The notes: generated by a model not told the origin, from the letters alone. Positions 13,396-28,679 are shown, numbered from the stretch's first letter. The stretch is 64,000 nt of DNA from Rhododendron vialii (GCF_030253575.1 NC_080567.1:31198501-31262500); one strand, 5' to 3'. Numbers and translations: made by a program.

Positions 13396-14170
13396 GTTTG
13401 TTCGCCGAGCCAACCTGCGTTTCGAGAACGCTACGGGAGCGTTCCGGCAACGCTAGAGTTGGGCCCAAACTCTGCCCTTGTGGGCCGACGCGAACTGTGG
13501 GCTGAAAAACAATCTTTTCTTTCTTTCGATATTTGGGCCATGAGCCCAAGTACATGTCAATTTTGTTTATTTGGTTCGGTTTCATTTGGTTTCGGCCCGG
13601 TTTTTTTTCCGTTTGGAACGCTTAGGGCTAAAAATTGAATAATGGGCCTGATTGAGACAAAAAAAACCTCACAAACTTAGATAAAAATCCGACTTTCTAA
13701 CAATTAAATATACTTAAATCGACACACACACACACATAACATACCTAAGGAACCAGAGTTTATGTTTAGTACTTAGTAGTTTACCTTGTGATTTTGGATG
13801 ATGGAGAGAGTGAGAGAGAGATGCTGATTGCTGAGAGACCGATAGTCTGAGAGAGATGAAGTGAGACGAGTTGAGACGGAAGTCGGTTGAGAAGAGTTTG
13901 AGATTTTAGAGATTTTATTAGGTGTAGCCGTGTATCATATACGTTGAAACCAAAAACACGTGTTCGGTTCAGTTTGGTCTGAAATCGGTTCTTTTCCAAT
14001 AAAACATAAACCAAACCGAAGCCAAAATTAGTCTAAAAATAAAACCGAACCGAACCAGTTCTTATTAAAAACCAGACCAAACTGTTATTTTTTTTCGGGT
14101 TTTTTCCAGTTGGCTCGGTTTTTATTAACACCCCTACTACTTACCATCCGTTTATGAGCATCTCTATTAG
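13396..14170. other. Intergenic sequence upstream of RAE1; no gene seen
   Basis: AT-rich spacer with short CA (about 13721-13736) and GA (about 13801-13850) runs and several AACCGAACCGAACC-like stretches around 13930-14140 that look like repeat debris. No frame with recognisable protein content was found on either strand. Confidence 0.5.
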
Positions 14171-14174
14171 TGCA

Positions 14175-14373
14175 CCCTCCATTTCACCATATCTCTATAT
14201 ATATGTTACTCTTCCAAAAAAGGTAAATATAGGATGAAAAAGGTTTGAAGGACCAAAATATGAAAGGTATGGAGGAATTAATAAAGGATGAATTGGAGTA
14301 ATTAATACATCCTCCAAAACACCTTTTTGGAAGAGTAAAAATATGGAGATACGGGTGAATGATGGATTGACGG
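14175..14373. repeat. Small foldback MITE
   Basis: The left arm (TTACTCTTCCAAAAAAGG, about 14206-14223) pairs with the right arm (CCTTTTTGGAAGAGTAA, about 14322-14338). The complementarity continues outward through CACCATATCTC / GGAGATACGGGTG. This inverted-repeat structure of about 200 bp with no coding content is typical of a MITE. Confidence 0.65.
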
Positions 14374-14522
14374 TTCGAGGAAGTATGGATTATTCTTCGA
14401 GATGAAATCTAAAGAGAGAGGATTTAACCCGCTGTCATTCATGGATATAATAACACTAGCTGTTGCTTGGAACTTAAAATTACGTTGCTGAACAAAAAAT
14501 AAATACTACTAATTAACACTAC

Positions 14523-14763
14523 GGCTCCATTTGTTTCAACGTAAAATGTTTTTTCCAAAAATATTTTACTTATTTTCCAGTGTTTGGTTAGATGAATAAC
14601 AAGTAAAACATTTTCAAGTGTAAAATAATTTCCATCAATGGGCGTAAAATGACTTACCACGTAATTGGCTGTAAGTTGTTTTCATGATTCCTTTCCCGTC
14701 TTCCATGTGAAATTCTCGCAATCAATTCCTATTGTTTCCCCTTTAATTTACCCACAGAACTCT

Positions 14764-14806
<43 letters not shown>

Positions 14807-15874
14807 AAGTACCCCACTACTAACAGGAGAACACAATCTCTCTTTACATTATTTTGTCGATTTTCGGAATCGAATTCCACCATCTTATCTAAGGCCCCGT
14901 TCCGGAAACCTTCTTAAAAAATAAGTACTTATTTTGCCACTTCTTATTCAAAAATAAGAAGGGTCATTCCACAAAACCCAAATAAAAAGTTCCTTTCACA
15001 TTTTCAAACTCAAAAATCATGTAAATGAAAAAAAAAATCAATTTTTTTTGCACCGTATTAAAGATCTCAATGAGATCTATCAAACAAGATCCATAGTAAT
15101 AGGAAAATTATTTGCGTAAACACATGATTTTTGAGCTTGAAGTTGCCTTATACAAAAAATAAGACTGTTGCTATGATAATGGGCGCCGGCGGAGGGAAAT
15201 CGTACCGGCAGCCGCGCAGGGCCGTCTCCGGCCACCGGACGGCTGATCCCAGCCGTCCAAAAATTCTTAAAAAAAAAACCAAGGGGGCTATTGCGGGAAT
15301 CAACGGCATCCAAAGTGTGTAGGGTGCTTGATTCGAGCACCCTTTTTCCGTGTATATGTGATGATCATATATGATGATCATATATACACGGAAAAGTAGT
15401 GCTCGGATCAAGCACCCTACACACTTCGGATGCCGTTGATTCCCGCGATGGCCCCCTTGGTTTTTTTTTTTAGAATTTTTGGACGGCTCGGATCGGCCGT
15501 CCAGTGGCCGGAGATGGCCCGGCGCGGCCGCTGATACGATTTCCCTCTCCGGTGCCCATTGGTTCCTATATAAATTCTGAAAAATAAGCACCTCCTTCTT
15601 ATTTTTTGGGGAACAAGCCTTCTTATTCAACAAAAAATAAGTTCTTATTTGGGCCTAAGCCCTCTCCCTTTACATTATTTTGATGATTTTCGGAATTGAA
15701 TTCCACCATCTTATGATTCTTATCTAAGCCATCTCTCTCCCTCTACACTATTTTGTCGACTTTTGAAAATATTTTTTATCTGCCGACCAAACACTGGAAA
15801 ATAAAAGTTTAAAGTTTATTTTCTGAAAAAATATTTTACATTGTAAAACATTTTACATCGAAACAAATAGAGCC
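14523..15874. mobile_element. Tourist-like MITE (outer), split by a nested MITE
   Basis: Terminal inverted repeats start GGCTCCATTTGTTTCAACGT at 14523 and end with the complement of GGCTCTATTTGTTTCGATGT at 15874, flanked by a 3-bp duplication TAC. After removing the nested element at 14893-15655 the outer element is about 590 bp. A relative lies at 18710-19032. The 3-bp duplication and GG..CC ends suggest the PIF/Harbinger superfamily. Confidence 0.8.
14893..15655. mobile_element. Nested TIR element with giant internal hairpin
   Basis: A 763-bp element inserted in the outer MITE and flanked by TAA on both sides (14890-14892 and 15656-15658). Its ends (GGCCCCGTTCCGG... / ...TTCTTATTTGGGCC) are inverted. 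Inside, about 15178-15556 forms a near-perfect palindrome with arms of about 180 bp around the loop ATGATCATATATGATGATCAT near 15360-15380. The arms are GC-rich (about 15181-15265 and 15475-15556), unlike the AT-rich surroundings. Frames called across it are mirror images of the same arm and not genes. Confidence 0.85.
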
Positions 15875-16447
15875 TACGTTTGGAACTTGTGGAAAACAAA
15901 AGAAGAGAAGGGAAGGAAAATGTATTTTAAAAAAAATTACTGTGCTTTATAGTTGATTTTGTTATTTTCTCTTCTCCTTCTTCACAAACCAAATAATGTA
16001 GGATAATTTTTTAATTTTTTTTTTGCACGCTCTATCCCCTTATTTTCCCCACAAATTCTAAACAAATCCTTTTAGGACGGGAACGTTAGGAAAAATAAGC
16101 AAGACTCTCCCTTAAAAGAAATAACCAAACAAAGTACGTACACATTAACATATTTTCCTCCATCTTTTTTTTTTTTCTTAATTAGTAGTATTTTTCCTTT
16201 TTTCTCTTTCCCCCTCCCCCGTCCCTAAGAACCAAACAAGGCATAAGAGGAAATTGCCAAGATGTTCCTGATAAAAGGGTGTGTTTGAAACATAGAGAAT
16301 TAAAGAAGGGAAAATAGTTATCCCTTTTGTTTGAAACCTAAAGAAAATGAGAAGAAAGTTAAAAGAAAACAACTACACATATATGAATGCATGTTCTCTA
16401 CAATTTCTCCACACTTTCTTCTCTTCTTTGCTTTATTACAAGTCCAG

Positions 16448-16998
16448 ACTCCCCAAGCACTAGAGAGAAAACTTTCCCCCATAATTTTTCAAACTTGACT
16501 CAAAAGCACGTTCTTATTTGCCACCCGCAATACGATAGAAGTTCCCAAGCACTCCCTAAGAATTAAATAAAGATACAAGAGAAAATTTTTCCCCATAATT
16601 TTTCAAACTTGACTCAGAAGCCCGGTGGTATTGCCACCGGTAATACGATAGAAGTTCCCAAGCACTCCCTAAGAATTAAATAAAGATACAAGAGAAAACT
16701 TTCCCTCATAATTTTTCAAACTTGACTCAAAAGCCCGTTGGTATTGCCACCTGTAATACGATAGAAGTTCCCAAGCACTCCCTAAGAATTAAATAAAGAT
16801 ACAAGAGAAAACTTTCCCTCATAATTTTTCAAACTTGACTCAAAAGCCCGTTGGTATATATTGCCACCTGTAATACGATAGAAGTTCCCAAGCACTCCCT
16901 AAGAATTAAATAAAGATACAAGAGAAAATTTTCCTCCATAATTTTTTAAACTTGACTCAAAAGCCCGTTCGTATTGCCACCCGCAATACGCTAGAAAT
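16448..16998. repeat. 113-bp minisatellite, about 4.8 copies
   Basis: The phrase GATAGAAGTTCCCAAGCACT recurs at 16534, 16647, 16760 and 16877, with a degenerate fifth copy near 16990. The period is 113 bp, with one 117-bp unit caused by an extra TATA. Each unit contains AATTTTTCAAACTTGACTCA. No open frame runs through it. Confidence 0.9.
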
Positions 16999-17169
16999 GC
17001 ATGTGAATTTCGACTTTATTCAAAGTTGAATTGACTAAGAACGAGCACTCCCCAAATTCTTTTCTTGCATTGCCATATGTAATTAATCTGTATTTGCTGA
17101 TAACGCATCTGAATTAGGTCTCACGTCGAATCCGTTGAACTTTTCGGGTGCTATTTATTACTAGACTAA

Positions 17170-17350
17170 TTCATATAAATGTGCGAGTGAGTTGACCTAG
17201 GCCTATCAATGTATGGGCCGAATCTGACAAATCCAAATCCGATCCGAATCAGAACACATGGAGTTCATATAAATGTGCGAGTGAGTTGACCCCTAGGCCT
17301 GTCAATGTATGGGCCGAATCTGACAAATCCAAATCCGAACACATGGAGTT
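17170..17350. repeat. Direct duplication, about 94-bp unit
   Basis: TTCATATAAATGTGCGAGTG recurs at 17170 and 17264. The second unit is slightly shorter, lacking a GATCCGAATC piece. Both units contain GTATGGGCCGAATCTGACAA. Confidence 0.85.
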
Positions 17351-18042
17351 ATCGAAGACATAGGATTGTTATTGCGCCAATTAAAATCTTTATTGATTCT
17401 GACTCTCGATGCACCACCACATCTCTTGATAATACTACTCAATTAACCCCCACTAGCACTAGCTAGTGTGAAGTGGTTGGGTGCTTGGCGTCATCAAATC
17501 TTGGGGAACAAAAATGTCCCAACCTACCACAACTTGTGGCAAAGAGATTCAGCAAGCATTATCTGTTTACAGTCATCATCAGCATTTGCCTGATTTTCTC
17601 ACTTACACATGCATTAATTGTGAACAAGGGAAGGGTTACAGTAGCAGAATCGTTGAAAGATTTTCAAGAATGGGTTTTGAATCTTTGAGTATTAGGAAAG
17701 TATATATTTGGGTTAATCTTTGTTTGTGCGGATTAACTCACGGTCTAAGCTGGGGCTTCATTGTACATTGAGACACGAACACACACAGTTATCAAAATTG
17801 GTGGATTCTTACTGGGTATTTGTGAATTTCATTGTTTTGGCATGCAATGCGATTAGTTTCGGTCTGCAGCTCCATGGATTATTTTTGCTACTGAGAGTGC
17901 AAAATTAATCCTGTCAATTCAAAATTAGTTGATTCCAGAAAAGAAACTGAAGATTAATTGGAATGGGGCTTAGGCAGCTGAGGCTTCTTGGTTTTGAAGA
18001 CGCTGCTTCCTTTCTGTGTATGTATTAGATATTAATCGTATA
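17351..18042. other. Intergenic; short unassigned frames only
   Basis: Two overlapping plus-strand frames (17473-17688, 71 residues; 17481-17771, 96 residues) begin close together. The first contains a hydrophobic stretch (LFTVIISICLIFSLTHALIV). I recognise neither and see no splice context or promoter that would support a gene. They could be a remnant exon. Otherwise nothing is evident. Confidence 0.3.
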
Positions 18043-18317
18043 GGGAAAGTCTACAATACACATCTCTTAAAAAGGTGTACTATATGCACATATTTTATGG
18101 TTCATTCATAACATTTTAGCGTGTTTTGTAACTTTTGTTCTAGAATTCATAACTTTTCAGCAGTACGATTCATAACATTTTGGTGTATCTTTCGTAACCT
18201 TTATAGGATTCGTAACTTTTTAGCAATATGATTCGTAACATTTTCTCTATAATTCATAACATTTTCGGAGGTGCATATGATACACACACAAATAAAGAGT
18301 GTATTGTAGTCTTTCCC
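18043..18317. mobile_element. MITE with 19-bp perfect terminal inverted repeats
   Basis: GGGAAAGTCTACAATACAC at 18043-18061 is the exact complement of GTGTATTGTAGTCTTTCCC at 18299-18317, and GTA flanks both sides (18038-18040 and 18318-18320). The 275-bp interior carries repeated ATTCATAACATTTT / ATTCGTAAC motifs (at least six between about 18105 and 18270), which could be subterminal binding sites for a transposase. Confidence 0.8.
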
Positions 18318-18494
18318 GTATGTGTATACATACATATATAGTTGGTTGATTTCAGCAAATACAAAGTTGAAGTCCAAAGATGTGGTTCTGCCTGGTATTT
18401 CCTGGGTTTGATTTCTCCAATTGACTCTTTCTTTTTCTGTTTTTTTGGTACGTCGGAAATTCCCAATTGACTCTTTCAACATTACAAAGTATAA

Positions 18495-18702
18495 GTGTCA
18501 ACCCTAGGGATTTGGTTAAGTGGTTATAAGAAAGCAATCAGTGCTCATTCATGAGGTCATATGTTTCATTCCCACGGAGGTCAAACATTCTAAATCTTGG
18601 GGCCACAGGGGGTTATGTTTGATCATTACCTTCAGGGCCTTGGAATTAGTCGAGGTGCGGGGCGCGCAAGCTGACTCGGATATTCAGTTATAAAAAAAAA
18701 AT
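18495..18702 (+). mobile_element. SINE, Au-like 3' end
   Basis: A box A-like TGGTTAAGTGGTTA (about 18512), a degenerate box B (about 18565) and a 3' half TTCAGGGCCTTGGAATTAGT...GGCGCGCAAGCTGACTCGGATATTC ending in poly-A (18691-18701). The 3' half recurs in reverse at about 22240-22310, 19258-19300 and 38280-38335. It resembles the conserved 3' end of plant Au-type SINEs, but the family name is from memory. Confidence 0.65.
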
Positions 18703-18709
18703 AGTTTAA

Positions 18710-18823
18710 GGCTCTGTTCGTTTTGATGTAAAATATTTTTTTAGAAAATAAACTTCAAACTTTTATTTTTCGGTGTTTAGTTGACACTTGAAAAATATAT
18801 TCAAAAATTGACAAAATAGTGTA

Positions 18824-18860
<37 letters not shown>

Positions 18861-19032
18861 CTAAATTGTGGAGAGCTCTGAGAAAGTTGAACAATGAGAA
18901 TTGCAGTAGAAGGCAGAAAGTTCATTTCAAAAAATAACTTACGGAAGATTTAATGGTAAGTCATTTTCATCCAATTAATGAAAAATTACACAACCAAACA
19001 CAAAAATATTTTACGCCCAAACAATCGGAGCC
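18710..19032. mobile_element. Tourist-like MITE with a 35-bp poly-G tract
   Basis: The terminal repeats GGCTCTGTTCGTTTTGATGT and the complement of GGCTCCGATTGTTTGGGCGT are flanked by TAA on both sides (18707-18709 and 19033-19035). It is the same family as the element at 14523-15874. An uninterrupted G run fills 18826-18860. Confidence 0.85.
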
Positions 19033-21157
19033 TAAGTGTCTGTCTGTACGTTAAACATAAATAGGACCAATGTACATTGGTTGATATCGATCAACAAATG
19101 GAAAAATAGCCAAAAGATGTTATTTCGTTCGGGACTTTAATTGGTTTGATATGATCGGATTAAGCAAATCTTGCTTTTGATGGGCATTATCAAATTGGCA
19201 CTGATTAAGAATGATCACTTCCGAAGTTCTTTCCAATTTTGTTTTTTCACAATTCAGGTGTTCGGGCTAATTTAGGCACACCTCGACTAATTCAATCAAT
19301 TCTGAGTTGTTTCCGGAAATCTGTTGAATATGTTGTTGTTTGGTGATTAGTTTCCATTTCAATAATGCTTTCAATTCAACATCGGTGGATTTCAAAAAGG
19401 AGAAGTTATGATTTAGGCCCGCTTGGATGCGGGTAAAACATCAGGGGTAAAAAATATGATGGGAGATAAGATAGCAGGGGGTATTAATTTTGATGGGTTA
19501 GCCCACATCGATTTGATGTTTATGGAGGGGGGATACAATATTATGTGGTTTGGATGAGATATTAAAAAGGTGGATAAAATTTGACTTTGTTTGGATGGTT
19601 TATAGAATGGGAGGATAAGAAGGAGTGGATGATGGAAAAAGCTATCAAATGACTATTTTGCCCATGTGCAGTGTTAAATTTGATTATGTATTAAAGTAAG
19701 TATATAAATGTCTATTCTAAAAAATTTATATCAAAAAATATTTTTTTAACTATATTTTTTAATATATATATAAATGGTGTAAAAAAATAAGGGTTCCAAT
19801 TTTCAATCCGTTTGAATTGGTGCGAAAATCTTATTTTTCTAATCATTTTATCTTAAATGGTCATAATGGATTTTTGGCTCTAAGGCCTTTCAATGAGCAC
19901 CCTAAGAAAGTTCTGAAACTAAATAAGAAGTTTTCGGATGCTCGTTACCAGAGAATGTTACTAGTACGTAAGATTTTGTTGTATGTTACACATATTTTTT
20001 ATTATTATTGTAGTTACAAAAAGGGTGTATGTATGCATATTTTTTGCCTAGTACGAATGTTTTTGGTGTATTTATGGTACGCACATTGTTTGGTTCATTT
20101 GTCACGCATTTTTATGTTATAAAGTACGCATTTTTTAGGTTGGTTACGCTTTTCTTTGTTATCAACGGCCATGCATTTTTTTTGGTGGGAGGTGTATATA
20201 TTATATATACCATAGTCTTCTCTTTTTAAAAAAAAAGTTGGAAACTCAGGAATGGGACGACCAGGCTTCTCGATTTGAAGACTTCACCGACTCCTTTATG
20301 CGGGTATTTTTTCATACAAGTTGTGGATTTAATGTACTCTATACGAAGAGAGAGTCAGTGTTTGTTCTATCAGCATCCGCTCGAACGCTGAACCTCTCAA
20401 CACTTAGACGTAAGCGCGATCAACCGACTCCTTTTATTTGCTTATGAAAGCATATGACTGACGTACTACGCATATATATACAGTACGTACATAGCCATGT
20501 ACGCACGTAACATGCGTCCATTTGAACATTTGTTGGTTTTCAACCATATTATTAAATTAAAAAGTTACGGTCCAAGGATTTTGGTCTGCCAGCTGGTAGC
20601 TTTCTTGGTACTATTTATGTCTTCATCGACTCTTTTACAAGACCATTGAACATTGGTTGATTTCAACAAATTGATCAAATCTTTGTTCAGAGAGATGTAC
20701 GTACGTGTTATTCTGCATGGGACTTTGGTTTGATTCTTTCATTTCATTGACTCTTTACATACACATAATACACGTTCAGACCCTTTAGCTAATTCCTAGC
20801 TAGTGCTGGGATTCTTCAAAAAAGTTGGTTCTTTAATTTATTGTTGAAAAACAGCTTGGGTCCAGTCGGTTGAGAGAAAGGACTTTTATTTTTTTTGTCT
20901 CTTGCATTGAAGACGGATGCGTAACTAACGCAAAAAAATGCGTAGTTATTTTGGGGTGTACCGTACATGTATTCATATTCGTAACTTCAAAAAACAAAAA
21001 AACGAACCTGATATCGAAAAATTTGTTTAAAAAAAATACGTAACTAATGAAGCAAAAATTATGTCAATCATACACTAAAAATACTCGTAAATGTCACAAA
21101 AAATATGCGTACCATATTTCAAAAAATATGCGTGCCATGTAACAAACTTATACAACT
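19033..21157. other. Intergenic repeat debris; no gene seen
   Basis: Contains a reverse SINE tail (about 19258-19300), a GGGG/ATGG-rich segment (about 19430-19640) resembling a degenerate TIR element, and very AT-rich stretches with many GTACGTAC- and TGCGTAAC-like motifs (20460-21140). The frames at 19817-20447 are AT-rich with no family resemblance and no splice context. Confidence 0.45.
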
Positions 21158-21158
21158 G

Positions 21159-21621
21159 AGAGTATCCACATTATAATAAGCAAATGAGCGTGGATAAACA
21201 AATTTAACAACAATGCTCAAAAAACACCCCACATTGTAATAAGCAAAATTACAAGTATTTTAGCAAATAACCAAATTCCACCCATTCTATAACCAAACTT
21301 AACAACTTTTACCAATAACCAAAAACTCAATAACCAAACTCAATAATCAAACTCAAAACTCAAAAACTCAAAAAACACCCCACATTAGAATCATCTCATC
21401 GAGATGAATAATTTGGTGTGGTCGGGTACGTGATTGGAACTCGTTTGCGATTGGATAAATGTACATTGTGTATTGTGGGATTTTTTTTGATTAGGAATGC
21501 AAAAATAACCAATGTGGAGGTAGATGTTGTTAAGTTTGATTATAAACTAAATGAATAATCAAATGCTGACGTGACACATTTTGGGTTATTGATTTTTGAT
21601 TATTACCATTGCAGATGCTCT
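21159..21621. mobile_element. MITE with imperfect TIRs, about 460 bp
   Basis: The left end GAGAGTATCCACATTATAAT and the right end ATTACCATTGCAGATGCTCT are imperfect inverted repeats. The interior contains tandem AACCAAACTCAATAA-like motifs (about 21290-21380). Ends of the GAGCATCCRCA type are common in plant MITEs. Exact ends and target duplication are uncertain. Confidence 0.55.
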
Positions 21622-21861
21622 AAGAGATTAGAGCAATGCGTACCATATTCCTAACTTATTCGTGCCATGTAGTAGAAATGAAAGATTTTACTCAAATGAA
21701 TCCATCGTGCCAATACACTAAGAGATTACAGCTATTTATACAACTCAGACTCTCATTAGCCACTAACTAATCACAGCAACAACCACTAATTAAGCAACAA
21801 CCACTTAGTGTAACAAACTAATTTTTCTCTAACTAATTCTCTTAACTGAATTAGTGGAGTG

Positions 21862-22012
21862 GAGTGGACAAAAATGCTAGAGGCACATCGGGTGGGGCAC
21901 ACCTCAGCCACACCCTTCTCACATACAAGTGAAGCCCACTGAAACAGGCCCCACTTGTATGTGAGAGGAGTGTGGCTGAGGTGTGCCACACTTGATGTGT
22001 CCCTAGCACTAC
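21862..22012. repeat. Foldback element, about 150 bp
   Basis: GGCACACCTCAGCCACACCC...CTCACATACAAGTG on the left pairs with CACTTGTATGTGAG...GTGTGGCTGAGGTGTGCC on the right, with a loop of about 20 bp. It can form a long hairpin. The minus-strand frames covering it are by-products. Confidence 0.8.
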
Positions 22013-22224
22013 TCGAGTAGAGAGGTGAGCTGTGTCTTCTGACTCATCTGCTGACTCAGCTTCAGTGTGAGCTGTTGAGCTGGAACTGTGTTTGGTTAAC
22101 ACTTCCAAGACACACCCATTTTGTAACCAACTAAAAATAAGCATGTGTAACATACATCAAAATTACTCATAACATACACACACAAAAAACATATAACATT
22201 GTGTCGTACAGGTGTATCGTAGCT

Positions 22225-22385
22225 TTTTTTTGGGGGAGTTAATAACCGAATGTCTAAGCCAGTTTGCGCGCACCTCAACTAATTATAAGGCCCTGAATTT
22301 TAACGACGAGACAAATCTTTCAATGTCCCACCATTTGGTATGTCTGTCCTCCTCCGCGTAAGTCAAACATATAGCCTAACTCGTA
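22225..22385 (-). mobile_element. SINE fragment, reverse orientation
   Basis: On the minus strand this reads TTCAGGGCCTTATAATTAGTTGAGGTGCGCGCAAACTGGCTTAGACATTCGGTTA in pieces matching the 3' half of the SINE at 18495-18702. It ends in an A-run (T-run at 22225-22233 on the plus strand). Confidence 0.6.
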
Positions 22386-24468
22386 GAGTACAAACACTTT
22401 TTTATTTTCTTTTCTCATATCCACTTTGATTAAAATCCCTGGTGTTTAGGTGTTTCCATATCTTTGTCAGATGCATGTGTTTAATAATAAGTATGAAGTC
22501 ATGACATTTCCAAGAATTAAATGCTTTTTGCTCCCTTTTCCAATTTTTATGGATGGTCAATTTCCTTCTTGTTTCTTCTTTTGTTTTCCTCCCTATCATC
22601 AATGGAGAGCACATTGTTTTATAGCTATAGTTGTCAAACTCGTTTAAATATTTTTTGTCTTTTTGTCACGAGTCTCACGACCCCATCGGTCAAAATGGAA
22701 TTTTATTGGTACGCACTACACAGTTGCTTACAATTACACGAATCCTAAACCATTCTATTCTATTCTATCATCGTCTACTTATTATCCCATAAAGTTAGTC
22801 TCCGTCGGAATTATGTGTAATTTTTTAGCTTAAAATAATGCACTTATAATGAAATATTTTTTTTTATTCAATATGGATATTGTTTGATAGATTTCGATGA
22901 GATCTTTTAAACGATGAAAAAAAAAAAAACAAAAACTATTTTAGTAAATGCATTATTTGTAAGTTTAAAAATTGCACATATTTTTCTAGGGAACTAAGAG
23001 GGAGACAATATTTTTTTACCAAATGGATTCGGTTTCATTGCATTTGGCTCCTTCTGCTACCAATAAGTTAGGAAAAAGATAGGAAAAACACATAGTCCAA
23101 TGCATCTTCATATACTTTTCAATATATTTTCACCACACTTTTATATATTCTTCACATATTTTAATACATTTTTTAAATCTTAATGGTAGCCCACTGAACC
23201 ATTTTTAGCATTTTCCTAAGTACTCTTTGTGTCTGGGCAGACTTTGTGCATTGGTCAAGTTGAATTAATTGCTACCTAAGAACTTCATTAAAACTCTTGT
23301 TTGTTTTAGAAGAGAGATCAGGGGAGTATCTAGATGAATTTTATTGCGACTTATTGTACCAGGCAAAGAAAATCCCATTGCATTTTCCAACGATTTTTTG
23401 AGGAGCCAATCCCACCGTCCACTACCATTATGAATTTTCCATGAAAGAAAAGTTATTCACGGCTCCGCATCCGTTTCGGCAATTAATGGTCCGGATTTAA
23501 AAAAAACTATTCGTAGAATAGTATATAGTTTTTTTAAAAATCCGGACTGTCCAAAACACTTTTGGGCGCGCGATTTAGTGCCATAAACTTCATTTACTGG
23601 TTGCTCCGCAAAGTAGTTTTTCTCATTTACCACACGTTCCTTCTTGTTTTTCGCTTTTGGTATCTCTAGCAGATCAGAAAGGGTTGGTGAGTTTCGCATT
23701 TTCTTGGAAAATCCTTGTTCCATTACAATAGTACTATTACATTGAGCACAATTCACACAGGAATAGAAGATGAAGCTTACGATCTTAATTAACAACATAC
23801 ATCATCTTGGACATGAATTCTCACCTGCAGGCACATGGAAGTTTAACAGAAAGGGACATGAAAAAGTTTGACAAGTTTCACAAACTACGGAAGCATCTGT
23901 TAGGCCTGCTGATTATCGATCGAACAGTCACGATGACATTTTCTTCTTGATTCGTGTTGTGTTTAGTTTGTGTGTGCGCACAAATGTCCAGATTTGTGAG
24001 TGCGCACAAATCTGGACATTTTCTTCTTAACCGTCCGATACACGTGGACGTTTAATGAGTACGTACTGGCCTCAGTCACTCGTGCATTGGACGGTTCCGA
24101 ACACATCTGTGTGCACAGATCTATACACTTTCTCTGCATGTAGCATTGCTCAATCGTAGTTGCATACGCTTGAGTAACCGATCGAGGCTAGTTATGTGTC
24201 CTATAGCGGTAAGAGTTGTGTCTGGTCTATTCTCTGATCAAGGATTACGTACTATCGTGAATTGTTACTTTCAATATTTTTTAAGCACACTATGGATATC
24301 GCAATGATCAGTCGCTAGTCATGGAAAAAGGTAGTAGTAGTAGTATCAAGGAAACCTCATTTAACTTTCCATGCATTGCAGAAGTAAATATACCTTGGGG
24401 GAAAATTAGGAAAAGCAAAGAAATTAGGTAGATTTGTGGAAAATTAGGATGAAAACACCACAACCCAA
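22386..24468. other. Intergenic; hairpins but no gene seen
   Basis: AT-rich. Two small inverted repeats are visible: GGTCCGGATTTAAAAAAAACTA with its complement (about 23489-23550) and GCGCACAAATGTCCAGATTTG / CAAATCTGGACATTT (about 23975-24022). The latter may belong to a MITE reaching about 24130 (ACCGTCC / GGACGGT around 24030-24090). The frames in this stretch match nothing I know. Confidence 0.45.
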
Positions 24469-24492
24469 CCCCCCCCCCCCCCCCCCCCCCCC
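24469..24492. repeat. 24-bp poly-C run
   Basis: Uninterrupted C homopolymer about 340 bp upstream of the ALD1-like start codon. Confidence 0.95.
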
Positions 24493-24574
24493 AGACATTC
24501 ATGGGTGGTCAGTGGTGTGTGAACCGACAGATTTCACATGTGTTTGCATCTGAGGACCTGATCATACTTCCGAC

Positions 24575-24735
24575 TCACTTTTGACATTTTGGTCAGGTCC
24601 AGGCTGAGGGTGCCCGCTCGTTCAGATACTTGAATATTCCGCGCTTTTTCTAGTTGTTCAGTTCAATGACCAACCCACCCCCACACCCACTGTTTTTTTT
24701 TTCTAACACTTTGACATGAGCCTATATAATGGTCG
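24575..24735 (+). promoter_or_regulatory. ALD1-like core promoter with W-box cores
   Basis: A TATATAA box at 24723-24729 lies about 100 bp before the start codon at 24828, a plausible spacing. Two TTGAC cores, the minimal WRKY-binding W-box sequence, lie just upstream at 24581-24585 and 24711-24715. WRKY control of a systemic-resistance gene would fit, but short cores occur by chance and this is inference. Confidence 0.45.
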
Positions 24736-24827
24736 ACTTAGGGGGTATTGTTGTTACTACTTGTCTAGCAAAAGCCGAAAAAAGAAGAAACCTTTGGTGG
24801 AGTACTGTCATTTGAGCAGGAAGTAAG

Positions 24828-28679
<3,852 letters not shown>

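Noticed and set aside
15148-15633. 161-residue minus-strand frame and similar frames at 15080-15340
   Set aside because: They run across the two arms of a large inverted repeat inside a MITE; the two halves of the peptide are reflections of the same arm.
16448-16998. CRISPR-like spaced repeats
   Set aside because: The whole 113-bp unit is repeated, without unique spacers, in a plant nuclear context: an ordinary minisatellite.
17473-17771. Two short frames with a hydrophobic segment
   Set aside because: No recognisable family, splice signals or promoter; kept only as a note in the spacer entry.
19817-20447. Cluster of plus-strand frames of 66-101 residues
   Set aside because: AT-rich, Phe/Tyr/Leu-heavy, no homology that I recognise and no intron signals linking them.
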